A DNA stretch of 64,000 bases, taken from assembly GCA_038501625.1 (NCBI GenBank), contig JAZAYU010000354.1:434001-498000 (forward strand), given 5' to 3'. Below the pieces are notes generated by a model. It searched no databases. It was not told the DNA's origin and saw only the letters and a list, made by a program, of their open reading frames with translations. This DNA comes from Corbicula japonica (Eukaryota > Mollusca > Bivalvia > Venerida > Cyrenidae). Both the position numbers and the translations under genes were made by a program. Of this stretch, positions 58,701 through 64,000 are shown in pieces. Positions within the stretch are counted from its first letter, which is position 1. Each line of letters starts with the position of its first letter.

Positions 58701-58772
58701 CTCTGGAAATGTGTTCAACCAGATGAGATTATACAAAATAATGACCAGACCCCAACTAAACCGGAGGCGTAA
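25683..58772 (+). CDS. STRAP: STRAP, serine/threonine kinase receptor-associated WD40 protein (whole gene, 7 exons)
   Basis: Seven exons (25683-25797, 33772-33907, 34533-34687, 37069-37168, 42300-42437, 56974-57110, 58573-58772) join in frame with GT...AG introns to 981 nt, that is 326 residues plus stop. The product matches human STRAP throughout: '[12 protein letters not shown]' and 'GYFLISA' in exon 1, '[17 protein letters not shown]' in exon 2, 'HKHIVK.VDF' in exon 3, 'GENF..YK.DY' in exon 6, '[19 protein letters not shown]' and '[10 protein letters not shown]' in exon 7. STRAP is a cytoplasmic/nuclear WD40 propeller. It dampens TGF-beta receptor signalling and, with Unrip activity, associates with the SMN complex in snRNP assembly. 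Human STRAP has 350 residues; the acidic C-terminal tail is shorter here. Introns total about 32 kb and are packed with transposons. Confidence 0.95.
26264..26437. repeat. Perfect 87-bp tandem duplication
   Basis: The units 26264-26350 and 26351-26437 appear identical, starting ATCAATCTGTAATTTTATTC and ending TTTTTATGT. This is a recent duplication inside E1. Each unit carries a CCTTTTAG acceptor-like site. Confidence 0.9.
27087..27467 (+). CDS. Hypothetical 126-aa protein carried by E1
   Basis: A hydrophilic N-terminus (residues 1-33, '[20 protein letters not shown]') leads into a compact module starting '[20 protein letters not shown]' and ending near '[10 protein letters not shown]'. The module's alternating hydrophobic pattern (xFVxVxFxTK...FxAxxxEI...YxVEFLxKCGKxYxYPD) resembles small beta-barrel modules found near the C-terminus of transposon-encoded proteins in invertebrates. 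I recognise the pattern, not a named family. It ends at TGA 27465-27467. It lies inside the 27-bp TIRs within STRAP intron 1, in the same direction as STRAP, and is probably an element gene. It could be the last exon of a longer transposon gene. Confidence 0.55.
   Translation: MEAIREKAREKKIPENSDSPLKDNENFPTLPKENDFVAIRFKTKDSTKCFFAKCCEIDGNEIYVEFLEKCGKYYQYPDTSDESWQLLTDVVCCLLQPGMVYTGFRLKCHFELSISQLDVLKGYKLM
28370..28411 (+). repeat. LINE target-site duplication, left copy
   Basis: 42 bp, starting ATTCTTATTTTACATATA. Differs from the right copy by one base. Confidence 0.9.
28412..30398 (-). mobile_element. 5'-truncated LINE (CR1/L2-like) nested in E2
   Basis: A 42-bp sequence (starts ATTCTTATTTTACATA, ends TTTGAGTCTCAAC) occurs with one mismatch on both sides, at 28370-28411 and 30399-30440. 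This is the target-site duplication. On the minus strand the insert runs from a truncated 5' end through a reverse transcriptase to a 3' tail of AATAAAGTTTCTTGTATC with repeated TGTATCTT units, a tail type typical of CR1/L2-group LINEs. Confidence 0.9.
29015..30370 (-). CDS. LINE reverse transcriptase (ORF2 fragment)
   Basis: Intact 451-residue frame covering the reverse transcriptase and C-terminal region but lacking the endonuclease. Key motifs: '[10 protein letters not shown]' (residues 18-26), motif A 'LMDLSKAFD' (86-94), motif B 'PQGSILGP' (146-153) and the catalytic 'YADD' (175-178). The tail holds the usual '[11 protein letters not shown]' and '[18 protein letters not shown]' segments. 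It copies element RNA by target-primed reverse transcription. The first Met at 30370 is simply the first after 5' truncation, not the native start. No disabling mutation is seen within the retained part, which with the clean target duplication suggests recent insertion. Confidence 0.9.
   Translation of the reverse strand: MAQVSPIFKKDDPFTTKNYRPVSILPTMSKLYERVLNDQLSVYFDGVFNHLLSAFRPGYSCQTALLRVVENWKIALDRGDHVAAILMDLSKAFDCIPHKLLVLKLRAYGLSDAATELIHNYLSNRKQMVKIGDACSTWLEILKGVPQGSILGPMIFNIFINDIFYFVEKSKLYNYADDNTLSFSHKDPNTLKSVLESESNSLIDWFNFNHMQANPDKFQAIAVGKQTHDLTPVFKVGNVDITCNETVKLLGIDLDFMLNFNEQLSKVCKKAAMQLNILLRLSKFLDPNNKILIYKSFIKSNFNYCPLVWHFCSKSNTESLEKLQHRALRFTFNDFNSSYADLLTRANMPTLHLSRTRDIALEAFKSLYKVSPPYLHDLVNFKTNNYSFRYVNSVEVPSVKTTTYGKKSFRFEAAQVWNRLPNELRQVENYKEFRRLVQTWTGPTCKCSMCT
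30399..30440 (+). repeat. LINE target-site duplication, right copy
   Basis: 42 bp, starting ATTCTTATTTTACATAAA. This is unusually long for a LINE duplication. Confidence 0.9.
30505..30945. repeat. Diverged tandem duplication (~250 bp) inside E2
   Basis: 30505-30690 and 30755-30945 share ordered blocks: 'AATATTTCAGnAGTAGAGC', 'AATAATTTAATTAGAAAC', 'AATTGTAATTAATAATTGT' and 'AATAAAATACAT'. Confidence 0.75.
31576..32426 (+). CDS. PHD-finger protein of element E2 (3 exons)
   Basis: Exons 31576-31681, 31798-31910 and 32184-32426 join in frame (G|GTTAGT...TTTCAG|GA; ATT|GTAGTA...CATAG|GAT). Residues 6-59 form a complete C4HC3 PHD finger: Cys6, Cys9, Cys22, Cys25, His30, Cys33, Cys56, Cys59, with Trp28 before the His. 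PHD fingers read histone H3 tails or act as protein-binding zinc modules. After the finger the protein is Ser-rich and then loses family-like character. In exon 3 another frame ('[20 protein letters not shown]', ending TAA 32440) looks more protein-like than the spliced frame (TAG 32424-32426), so a frameshift or a further splice is possible. If exon 2 is not spliced, a TGA at 31917 ends it. Confidence 0.55.
33125..33359. mobile_element. TTAA-flanked palindromic MITE (family T), copy 1
   Basis: TTAA flanks both ends (33121-33124, 33360-33363). The interior is an imperfect palindrome with GTGTAGATCCAGATCAGC on one side and the complementary 'GATCTACACTGTTC' on the other, plus a TGCAATAAAGGTGTTTCTAT end. 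TTAA duplications with CCC/GGG-type termini point to a piggyBac-like origin (inference). Confidence 0.8.
33772..33907 (+). CDS. STRAP: STRAP exon 2
   Basis: Acceptor TTTTTTAG, donor GTAAGA. Encodes '[17 protein letters not shown]' and '[20 protein letters not shown]' (WD repeats 1-2). Phase GC|T to exon 3. Confidence 0.95.
33948..34145. mobile_element. TTAA MITE family T, copy 2 (STRAP intron 2)
   Basis: Begins CCCTTTACTCCATATATAT after TTAA and ends before TTAA at 34146-34149. It fills nearly a third of the 625-bp intron 2. Confidence 0.8.
34533..34687 (+). CDS. STRAP: STRAP exon 3
   Basis: Encodes '[20 protein letters not shown]' and '[19 protein letters not shown]'. Acceptor CATTTCAG, donor GTACGT. 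Confidence 0.95.
34735..34790. repeat. Fragment of MITE family T
   Basis: Short match 'GAACAGTGCAGATCCAGATCA' region only (20 bp shared); remainder unrelated. Confidence 0.5.
35040..36106. mobile_element. Palindromic MITE family P, copy split by ~0.93 kb
   Basis: The left half (35040-35115: 'GATTATAAAACTGAG...ACCAGTCTCAAAT') and right half (~36043-36106: 'TTTCAGCCAATCAGATGC...CTCAGTTTTATAATC') are the two arms of the same 136-bp element seen intact at 36625 and 36906. They are separated by foreign sequence that includes another palindrome at 35889-36029. Confidence 0.65.
35889..36029. repeat. 141-bp imperfect palindrome
   Basis: ATCATTGGTATTCGGCGAAG at the left is the exact complement of the right end. 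Inner parts (GGTATC, CAACCC, AATGCTTTCCAGA) also pair. It is a small MITE nested in the interrupted family P copy. Confidence 0.8.
36625..36760. mobile_element. Palindromic MITE family P, intact copy
   Basis: A 136-bp near-perfect hairpin: AAGGTTATAAAGCTGAG ... GGCTGAAATGGCGAC at the centre ... TTATAACCTT. The arms contain ATTGGCTGAAATGG/CCATTTCAGCCAAT, giving CCAAT-box cores on both strands. Confidence 0.9.
36906..37041. mobile_element. Palindromic MITE family P, intact copy beside STRAP exon 4
   Basis: 136 bp, nearly perfect dyad symmetry. It ends 27 bp before the exon 4 start (37069), within the zone where the branch point of intron 3 would be expected. Confidence 0.9.
37069..37168 (+). 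CDS. STRAP: STRAP exon 4
   Basis: Encodes '[20 protein letters not shown]' followed by 'SEDKTVR'. The acceptor (AG 37067-37068) lies only 27 bp after a palindromic MITE. Donor GTAAGT. Confidence 0.95.
37425..37590. repeat. MITE family T, diverged copy
   Basis: Retains 'CTGGATCTACACTGGTCGC', 'GGTTAGAAATAACTTGATGA' and 'TGCAATAAAGTGTGTATATA' segments. The ends are degraded. Confidence 0.65.
37690..39500. repeat. ~350-bp tandem triplication, first unit interrupted
   Basis: Three consecutive copies share 'GTGAGGAAAATGCAAAAGAA', 'AAAAAGTTGCAATTTGAAAA', 'TTGAACTGACTGACC' and 'AAAGCATTGATCATAGTTTT' blocks. They start near 37700, 38790 and 39140. The first is split by the foldback element at 37869-38585; the other two provide the empty site. 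Confidence 0.8.
37869..38585. mobile_element. 717-bp foldback element with TTAA duplications
   Basis: Arms of ~320 bp are nearly perfect inverted copies, for example TTTCTCACTGAGTGTAGCC at 38047 and its complement near 38390. They surround a ~75-bp unique loop. The tips are GGGGATATCATTTGTCAC and the complement of GGTGGTATCGTTTGTCAC. TTAA flanks both ends (37865-37868, 38586-38589). The class is probably a non-autonomous piggyBac- or Kolobok-type element. Open frames here are by-products of the palindrome. Confidence 0.9.
39501..41071. other. STRAP intron 4, unique part
   Basis: AT-rich intronic sequence with no repeat or exon that I can recognise. Confidence 0.5.
41072..41410 (+). repeat. 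Interspersed repeat family A, longest + strand copy
   Basis: Contains in order the TGTCAGGAATTGGAATAAAC start, 'CACAGCCTCCCCAAGCAGCC', 'GAACGGTCAGTGATAAAAC', 'AACCAGGTTCTAGGGTTCAC' and a 'TTGTTGCACGCAAAAGCACA' end. It is the reference copy for the family in this window. Confidence 0.8.
42300..42437 (+). CDS. STRAP: STRAP exon 5
   Basis: Encodes '[17 protein letters not shown]' through '[15 protein letters not shown]', a divergent WD repeat. Donor GTAAGA opens the 14.5-kb transposon-filled intron 5. Confidence 0.93.
45346..46591 (+). mobile_element. Helitron-like element H2, nested in H1b
   Basis: 5' end ATGTCTCCCCCCCTCTGGGG plus GAGACAT hairpin; CTGTCCGTCTG microsatellite; eight ~145-bp units ('CCGCTCAATAACTCGAGTAC', 'AACTTCATAGGGTGATAGCC', 'AGGTCAAAGGTCAAGGTCAC'); 3' end GGGGGAGACAT, a GTTTTT/AAAAAC hairpin, CTAG before T. 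The flanks 'TAGTAGGCTAGTT' and 'TAGTTTGAAGTAATTG' reconstitute a sequence that is continuous at 44900 and 47640. Confidence 0.85.
47151..47384. mobile_element. TTAA MITE family T, copy in H1b
   Basis: Starts CCCTTTACTCTATAGACATA after TTAA (47147-47150), ends GGAGTAAAGGG before TTTA. The paralogous segment at ~45090 has CTTCTTAATTGTTTAATTTT with no insert, so this is a datable insertion after the internal duplication of H1b cargo. Confidence 0.85.
48591..48607. promoter_or_regulatory. Subterminal inverted motif with CRE, left
   Basis: GATGACGTCATTGGATC contains the palindromic CRE TGACGTCA and an ATTGG (CCAAT-box) core, 69 bp before the left gene's ATG. The exact inverse lies at 51003-51019. 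Promoter function is inferred. Confidence 0.55.
48676..49229 (+). pseudogene. P2X7-ballast-domain-like protein of the Kolobok element, TGA-interrupted
   Basis: Exon 1 (48676-48878) encodes 67 residues ('[20 protein letters not shown]', 'PFQFEPEF', Ser/Asp/Glu-rich, 'LGNTDW'). It splices (TG|GTACGA...TTTTAG|G) to exon 2 from 49142, giving 'NTDW-C-T-(TGA)[18 protein letters not shown]' read in parts. This is the pattern of the cysteine-rich zinc-binding core (WCxCGxC...M...E..CC.E) of the P2X7 receptor C-terminal 'ballast' domain, which also occurs without the channel in many invertebrate proteins. TGA at 49149-49151 stands exactly where the second Cys of CxC belongs. A second TGA at 49227 ends the frame before the rest of the domain. 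It is probably inactivated; whether the TGA is a mutation or something else is discussed under findings. Confidence 0.65.
49230..50543. other. Interior of the Kolobok-type element without recognisable exons
   Basis: AT-rich, only short frames. If the element ever had a transposase core between its two genes it is no longer recognisable. Confidence 0.5.
50544..50921 (-). CDS. THAP-domain protein of the Kolobok element
   Basis: The first 95 residues are a complete THAP C2CH zinc finger: Cys4-x4-Cys9, Trp36 in 'HKIWVDRC', Cys59-x2-His62 in 'RICEHHF', and the domain-closing 'AVLTIF' (90-95, AVPTIF in most). THAP domains bind DNA in a sequence-specific way and are the DNA-binding part of P-element and Kolobok transposases. 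The frame ends at TGA/TAG after 125 residues, but AAG|GTTGGT near 50556 could be a splice donor, so the protein may be longer. The ATG at 50921 is the expected THAP start ('MGVCAV.DC'). No catalytic domain follows within the element. Confidence 0.9.
   Translation of the reverse strand: MGVCAVIDCKNNQNQKDISVFRFPDKEKDSKRHKIWVDRCKRKGLYAKTWSPTKGSRICEHHFDRQSLVVNTVIEQSMGVNFRKRLKTDAVLTIFKYKGNVNTSPTKNYDVTRPVLGKKGLNKVG
51003..51019. promoter_or_regulatory. Subterminal inverted motif with CRE, right
   Basis: Exact inverted copy of the left motif, 82 bp before the THAP gene's ATG on the minus strand. Both element genes thus start at about the same distance from the same motif. Confidence 0.55.
51197..52790 (+). 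repeat. H3 tandem array, main block
   Basis: About nine to ten units of 150-165 bp. The first five are very similar; later ones decay toward the 3' end. Long open frames on both strands (e.g. 51175-51786 minus) arise only because unit length is near a multiple of three and the units repeat. They are not genes. Confidence 0.85.
52799..54030 (+). mobile_element. Helitron-like element H4, nested in H3a
   Basis: 5' TACCCCCACAAACGAAGTTT with GAGGGGGTA closing the hairpin. A GTCGGTCGGTCGGTCGG microsatellite (52846-52890) and six to seven ~150-bp units ('GATGATAACTCATGAAA', 'CAAGATACAGGTCAAGTTCG') follow. 3' end GTGGGGGTA, ATCAC/GTGAT hairpin, AATTCTAG before T. The copy H3b (61290) shows the same site without the insert ('TTTTTATTATATATGATTA'). 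Confidence 0.85.
54860..55053. mobile_element. TTAA MITE family T, copy
   Basis: Right end 'GGAAAGGG' before TTAA (55054-55057). Interior 'GCGAACAGTACAGATCCTGA' and 'CTGGATCAACACTGTTCGCC'. The left end is unclear. Confidence 0.75.
55075..55292. mobile_element. TTAA MITE family T, adjacent copy
   Basis: Right end 'GGAGTAAAGGG' before TTAA (55293-55296). It lies only ~20 bp from the previous copy, so the two may have inserted one beside the other. Confidence 0.75.
56974..57110 (+). CDS. STRAP: STRAP exon 6
   Basis: Encodes '[20 protein letters not shown]' through '[12 protein letters not shown]'. The last ~19 nt and the donor GTAAGA are the founder unit of the 37-bp minisatellite that follows. 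Confidence 0.95.
57092..58333 (+). repeat. 37-bp minisatellite made of STRAP exon 6 end plus splice donor
   Basis: About 33 head-to-tail units of GAAACTGGCACAGAACTAGG + TAAGATAATGCATGTCA. The first unit straddles the true exon 6/intron 6 border (57110/57111). Each unit thus carries an exon-end-like sequence and a GTAAG donor. A variant type (ACTGGGTAAGTTTGTGCATA) has a perfect consensus GTAAGT and occurs at least six times. Confidence 0.95.
58378..58511. repeat. MITE family T, degraded copy in STRAP intron 6
   Basis: Left end CCCTTTCCTCTGTAGATACT after TTAA, 'GAACAGTGTAGATCCAGATC' core. The right half is replaced by AT-rich sequence. Confidence 0.65.
58573..58772 (+). CDS. STRAP: STRAP exon 7 (terminal)
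   Basis: Encodes '[20 protein letters not shown]', '[20 protein letters not shown]' and a short polar tail ending 'TPTKPEA'. Stop TAA 58770-58772. Acceptor CTTTCAG. Confidence 0.95.
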
Positions 58773-59265
58773 AACAACTATTGTAATTGTTAGTTGTTAA
58801 ATTCTGACCCTGCATATATTTATGAAGAACAGTTTGCTCTATGCTGACTGAGTCAGTCTTGATGAATATAACATGTACCACCGTCTTCCTTTAATGGCTA
58901 AAACTTGTCAGACATGTTTATAAATTTGTTTTGTTAAACATTTATATGTTGAAACTGCTAGAAAGGCAGTGAACTATTTCATCTACTTAATTTTAAGTTG
59001 CAGTCAAGTCCTATTTTTAATTTTAAACAATTTGTGACCAATGTTCAAGATGAAGGTAAATTAATAGCATTATTATATACTGACACAAATGCTTAAAGTG
59101 ATGGACATGTATAAGGATGTGCTATGCTTGAGGTATATGGGCAGAATGTGCTAATACCTTTATTACAATCTCTTCCGTTTGACATCAGGCAGTTCTTGAA
59201 AAAAGCAAATCAAGAAAAAATATCTGTGCTTGTGTCTGTGAAATGTTGTTGAGCAAGAAATGGTG

Positions 59266-59271
59266 AATAAA
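59266..59271 (+). promoter_or_regulatory. STRAP: Candidate STRAP polyadenylation signal
   Basis: AATAAA about 495 nt after the stop codon, the first canonical signal noticed in the 3' region, giving a 3' UTR of ~0.5 kb. Not proven. Confidence 0.45.
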
Positions 59272-59534
59272 GAATTTCAACCACATCTATTTGTTTTGTG
59301 ACTCAAGCACAAAAAGTCACACCAAAACTTGCCCTACGGCTGTTAAATGCTCACACAATGTTCTGATTACCAAAGCTAGAAGCCTCGGAACAAAAAGAGC
59401 ACCTTAAAGCTGCCTATTCACAGATTAGGGTAGAATACTTAAATGTCTCAGTTGTGATATATTTTATGTACCAATTGGTTTTCATTGATTACAGGTATTC
59501 TAGTTTAAAGTTTGATATTTGAAAACACAGTCTA

Positions 59535-61981
59535 CCGTAATCACCCTAAGTATTGGGACACCCTAAATATTGGGACAACCTTATTTTTCACGAATATAAT
59601 TATTTTTTGCGTCCCTAAATATTGGGACACTTAGGATCAGTATTTTTAGTGTCTTAAAGTTTTGGGACACGGTATTTTCGTATTCCTAAATTTTGGGACA
59701 CTGGGAATACGCTCGGTAACTATGCCGTGTTTTTCTTAAATATTTACGATGCTTTTGCGTAGTTTATCTTATTAGGCTGTATTTTTGCAAAACATTTTTA
59801 AACGTTGAGAGATATTCAACATAAGGGATTCAGGAAGAAAAAGTATATAAAGAACCGATGTAACTTCTTTATTATTAAACTTGCATTTTTGTGTCGCCTG
59901 CGATAGCAGGTAGACACATAGGGATGCTATTGTCTGGCGGCGGCGTCGTCGATGCCGTCGTCCGGTAGTCCCCCAACTTTAATCTGAAACTAAATGTTGC
60001 CTATAACTTTGAAAGTACTTGACCTATTCACTTCATACTTGGAATATATCATCAGCATGAACAATGCCATCTGTGACGACAAGAATGATAGCTCCAGTTT
60101 CAATATTTTTTGAGTTATGCCCCTTTCAAATGCAACTTTAACCTGAAACTTAATGTTGCCTATAACTTTGAAAGTACTTGTCCTATTCACTTCATACTTG
60201 GAATATATCATCAGCATGAACAATGCCATCTGTGACGACAAGAATGATAACTCCAGTTTTTCAATATTTTTGAGTTATGCCCCTTTGAAATGCAACTTTA
60301 ATCTGAAACTTAATGTTGCCTATAACTTTGAAAGAGCTTGTCCTATTCACTTCATACTTGGAATATATCATCAGCATGAACAATGCCATCTGTGACGACA
60401 AGAATGATAACTCCAGTTTCAATATTTTTTGAGTGATGCCCCTTTGAAATGCAACTTTAATCTGAAACTTAATGTTGCCTTTAACTTTGAAAGTAATTGT
60501 CCTATTCACTTCATACTTGGAATATATCATCAGCATGAACAATGCCATCTGTGACAACAAGAATGATAACTCCAGTTTCAATATTTTTTGAGTTATGCCC
60601 CTTTCAAATGCAACTTTAATCTGAAACTTAATGTTGCCTATAACTTTGAAAGTACTTGTCCTATTCACTTCATACTTGGAATATATCATCAGCATGAACA
60701 ACGCCATCTGTGACGACAAGAATGATAACTCCAGTTTCAATATATTGGAGTTATGCCCCTTTGAAATGCAACTTTAACATGAAACTTAATGTTGCCTATA
60801 ACTTTGAAAGTACTTGTCCTATTCATTCATCGAATATATCATCTTCATGAACAACAACATCGGTTACAACAAGAATCATAACTCCTGTTTGACTTTTTTT
60901 TTTCAAATGCAAATTTCACATGAAACTTAATGTTGTGTATAATTTGAAAGTACTTGCCCTATTCATTGAATACTTGGATTGTATCATCAACATGAACAGT
61001 GCCATCGACAACTACAAAAATTATAACTCCTGTTTGAATATTTTATGAGTTATGTCCCTTTCAAATGCAACTTTCACATGAAACTTAGTGTTGCCTGTAA
61101 ATTGGAAAGTACTTGTTCAATTCACTTAATACTTTGAAAAACTCGTCTGCGTGCACAAACCAATTTTTGAAGATGATAACTCGGGTTTCACCATTATTAT
61201 AGTTATTCCCCTTTTAAATGCAATTTAGATGACACATGTGTTCTGTGGTCTAGTATTGAAATCAACTTAAATAAATATTTTTATTATATATGATTATAAA
61301 TAGGCCTACATTTCAACTTTTTCCATGCAGGCGACACATGTGTTCCGCGGAACACAATATTCTAGTTCTGTATTAATAATGGCAAACATTTTAATTTTTA
61401 GTTAATTATATACCAGTATCCAAATTATTTTATTCTGAGACTTGATTGTTTCAATCTGTTTATTGTAAGTAACTCGCTAAACTGATTATGCAGGTGCAGA
61501 TGACAGCCTAAAGTGAGTGTCAGTGTCAGTCCTAAGTATTTAAGTTAATTCATACGAAAACAGTCTTTCCAATGACCGACAAAGGTGTGAAAACATCCCA
61601 AATTAAGCCACCTGTTTCAAGTCTGCAAGCTATGTCACCAAACACATGCAAAGGGATAAACAGAATGTCAATTACCACTTAATTAAATAATAGTCTACAA
61701 TTTTTGACACAAAAATAATTTTACTTTCCAAAAGGTTAACATAAAATTATTTTAAAAAGTATTTTAAAATTATTTGATTTCGTATTATCATTTATAACGG
61801 TCGATCGTATACGTTCTGTGATAATGTCCTATTATGTTTTTATAATAACTGGTGCATGCATACAAATTGACAATACCCAAAATATTGGGACACTTTTTGA
61901 ACAAATATTATTTTGCAACCCTAAATTTTGGGACACGAAAAATTTTAATTACTTTTTACCCAATACTTAGGGTGATTACGG
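59535..61981. mobile_element. TA-flanked TIR element enclosing H3b
   Basis: CCGTAATCACCCTAAGTATT at the left is complementary to the right end, and TA lies at both junctions (59533-59534, 61982-61983). Both ends are built of several copies of a CTAAATATTGGGACAC-type motif (left at 59555, 59612, 59657, 59685; right at ~61875 and 61920). TA duplications suggest a Tc1/mariner-like or other TA-targeting element. No transposase remains. H3b accounts for 1.5 kb of its 2.4 kb. Confidence 0.75.
59891..61365 (+). mobile_element. Helitron-like element H3, copy b (uninterrupted)
   Basis: Complete: GTGTCGCCTGCGATAGCAGG hairpin, GGCGGCGTCGTCG tract, about eight units, CAGGCGACAC, perfect TGTTCCGCGGAACA hairpin and CTAG before T. 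It serves as the reference for the interrupted copy in STRAP intron 5. Confidence 0.9.
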
Positions 61982-62341
61982 TAATCTTCCTGATGTGTGA
62001 CTAGGCAATTTTAAGGATCCCTTTACATACATGTATAATAAACCAAAACACAATTCTTTTTGCGAGAGAAAACACAAAACATTAATTCTGGATGGCCAGA
62101 ATATTGAGTTAGATGATTTCAATCTGTCATGTGCATAATAATTATTATTTACTTTTAATCAGGTTTTTTTTAAACACCAAGTATTTCCAGATGTAAAGAT
62201 AATGAGGCATTAAGAGAGTAAAACAATCTGTCATACATGCACAGTGCCAGTTGTTCAATTCTACACCATAAGCTTCCTTGTGATATTTTTCAAAATGCTC
62301 AAACCTTTTTATTCACCCATACAATTCTAACAGTGCCAGGG

Positions 62342-62447
62342 CTCAAGATAATAAAACTAATAAGAAAATAAAACCAAGACCAGTCTCCATTTCAGGTGCT
62401 AGAGATTTGAGACTGGTCTCCAATCTTAGTTTTATGATATTGGGCCT
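62342..62447. repeat. Palindromic MITE family P, diverged copy
   Basis: 'AAGATAATAAAACTAAT...GACCAGTCTCCATTTCAG' paired with 'GATTTGAGACTGGTCTCC...TTAGTTTTATGAT'. The centre is deleted. Confidence 0.65.
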
Positions 62448-62654
62448 AGTTGAAAACCTTAAAAATTGTTTGCCCCTTCCAAGACATTTGGGGTGGGTAG
62501 GAAGAGACATTTCAATTGAACTGTGTACATGTATATAGAGTTAGAGGAAAACAAAAGGCTGTCCAATTTTGATGAGTCTTTCTGGCAACTTTAAACACAA
62601 TTTTTAATGATGGTACAACCCATACATTAAATACCCCAGCTTAGTTGTCGACGA

Positions 62655-62725
62655 GTTGCTATTTCAGCGTATCAGATGCGTGAGATTTGAGACTGATCTC
62701 CAATCTCAGTTTATGATCTTGGGCT
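62655..62725. repeat. Palindromic MITE family P, half copy
   Basis: Only the right arm is clear: 'TATTTCAGCGTATCAGATGC', 'GAGATTTGAGACTGATCTCC', 'AATCTCAGTTTATGATCTTG'. Confidence 0.65.
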
Positions 62726-64000
62726 CTGTAACACATGTCATTGCCAATATACCAAAAGGTGAAGTCAGTTTGATAGTGTGTCAAGAACACAACAAATGAG
62801 GCATTACAGTTAAAGAACATCCATACAACATTAACAATGAATGGAACATCATTCCTGGACAGTTTCAAAATAAAAGCAGGTACAGTCTTTGAAAATCTAT
62901 GAATAGCTCTTACAGTTTATAAATGAGAACTTTTTCTTGCGTACTGGGCAAGTGTTTCTGCTTGGTAAGGAAAATCCTTGCTTTCCCTAGGGAAAAGTTA
63001 CTGTTTGCATTCTTAAATGTCTGATATCGGGTCATCTAATATTTGATGTTGTGTTCCACTTAAGTGTGATCATGATATTCATGTCTGCGTGATATATCCT
63101 GTCATTAAAAATTAGTAAAACTATGGATGTCTGTGTGATATTTGTTTAGAAAATTTGATATCCAGATATTTTCAAGATAGGGAACTGGGTATTTGTTTTA
63201 AAAAACTTTTTAAAAAGCCAATTGAATTACGCAAATTATCTTTTTGCTGTCAATGTGCATTCAAACATAAGCTTGTGAAACTGATTATTGAGAGGTGATG
63301 ACAATCAGTATCATATATTGCCTTTCAGTATTAGATAATGTGCTTAGTATAAGAACTTGCTTTAATATTAATAGCCAACCTTAGAAGCTCCAACTTACCC
63401 ATTTTCATTTTAAAATATTATCTTAAATTTTTGATTGGTTTCATTGAGAAGGCATAGAGCTATAAAATATAAATATCTAGACAATTAATAGTTTTGTCAG
63501 CAAAAATCAATTGCCCACCTTTAATTCAGTCAGTTTTAATTTTATAAAATGTTTGATGAAATAATTTTGTAATTTTTTTTCCATTAACTGTGAATTAAAA
63601 TTATCAAAAGTTTGTATTTATTTCATTTAATTATTAAAATAAAGAAGTACCCGGTATATAATTATATCTCTATAGAAATGACATTTTAATTATCTTAATG
63701 AAAATGACGGTTTAATCCCAGACACATCTGACAACAATATTACTAATAACGGTTTTATATCCTTTCCACACCCCACCCTGTTTTTCGGATGAACATCCGT
63801 AACGTATTTAAACGTGACAAAATTTTAACTTCCCAAAACCTGACCCTGTTTTACTGGAGGACGCCCGAAACATATTTAAACGTGTGTTTTTTTCACGATT
63901 TTAAAACCCATAACGAAATCTGCGTAAAATTTTTTTGATGTCCGTTGATAAGTGTATGTTTGAATAAAGTATATACGCTTTTGTCCATTACCGGTATTCT

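Larger units (their letters stand above)
61984..64000. other. Downstream spacer
   Basis: Apart from two family P MITE copies I see no genes. A short diverged direct repeat lies near the end: 'CACCCTGTTTTTCGG...TATTTAAACGTG' at ~63773-63815 and 'GACCCTGTTTTACTGG...TATTTAAACGTG' at ~63841-63883. Confidence 0.5.

Overview
The window is nuclear DNA from an animal, most likely a bivalve mollusc. It is AT-rich, intron-bearing and crowded with interspersed repeats. The bivalve call is an inference. It rests on short elements with cores of ~145-170 bp tandem units, resembling the 'pearl'/Helitron-like elements known from bivalves, and on several MITE families. Only a few host genes are present; most of the window is transposon-derived.

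Layout. 1-5.7 kb: an interspersed repeat (family A), a decayed LINE endonuclease fragment, and a Helitron-like tandem-repeat element (H1a). 5.7-8.1 kb: the last two exons of a + strand gene that joins a helical region to a trypsin-fold protease with an intact His-Asp-Ser triad. 8.1-16.9 kb: AT-rich spacer with nested inverted-repeat elements. 16.9-18.0 kb: an intact single-exon rhodopsin-class GPCR on the - strand, closest to GPR45/GPR63. 21.1-21.5 kb: a 416-bp miniature LTR retrotransposon (TRIM) whose LTRs carry a tRNA-like RNA polymerase III promoter. 23.1-25.1 kb: an inverted H1 copy.

25.7-58.8 kb: the complete seven-exon STRAP gene (WD40 protein, 326 codons plus stop), whose 33-kb span is almost entirely intron. 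Intron 1 holds a 27-bp-TIR element with a 126-aa ORF, next to a second TIR element (28240-32964) with a PHD-finger ORF and a 5'-truncated LINE bounded by a 42-bp target duplication. Intron 3 is full of palindromic MITEs. Intron 4 has a 717-bp foldback element with TTAA duplications. Intron 5 contains a nest: Helitron-like H3 holds H1, which itself holds H2 and a TTAA MITE; H3 also holds a Kolobok-type THAP transposon and H4. Several insertions can be placed to within a few bases by comparison with uninterrupted paralogous repeat units. Intron 6 begins with a 37-bp minisatellite that has amplified the exon 6 splice donor about 33 times.

58.8-64 kb: the STRAP 3' region, a TA-flanked TIR element enclosing another H3 copy, and more palindromic MITEs.

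The host genes (protease-like gene, GPCR, STRAP) show no operon-like or functional linkage. The main biology here is transposon architecture: four Helitron-like families with one shared terminal design, a THAP/P2X7-ballast-type two-gene Kolobok element, a Pol III-promoter TRIM, and splice-donor amplification.
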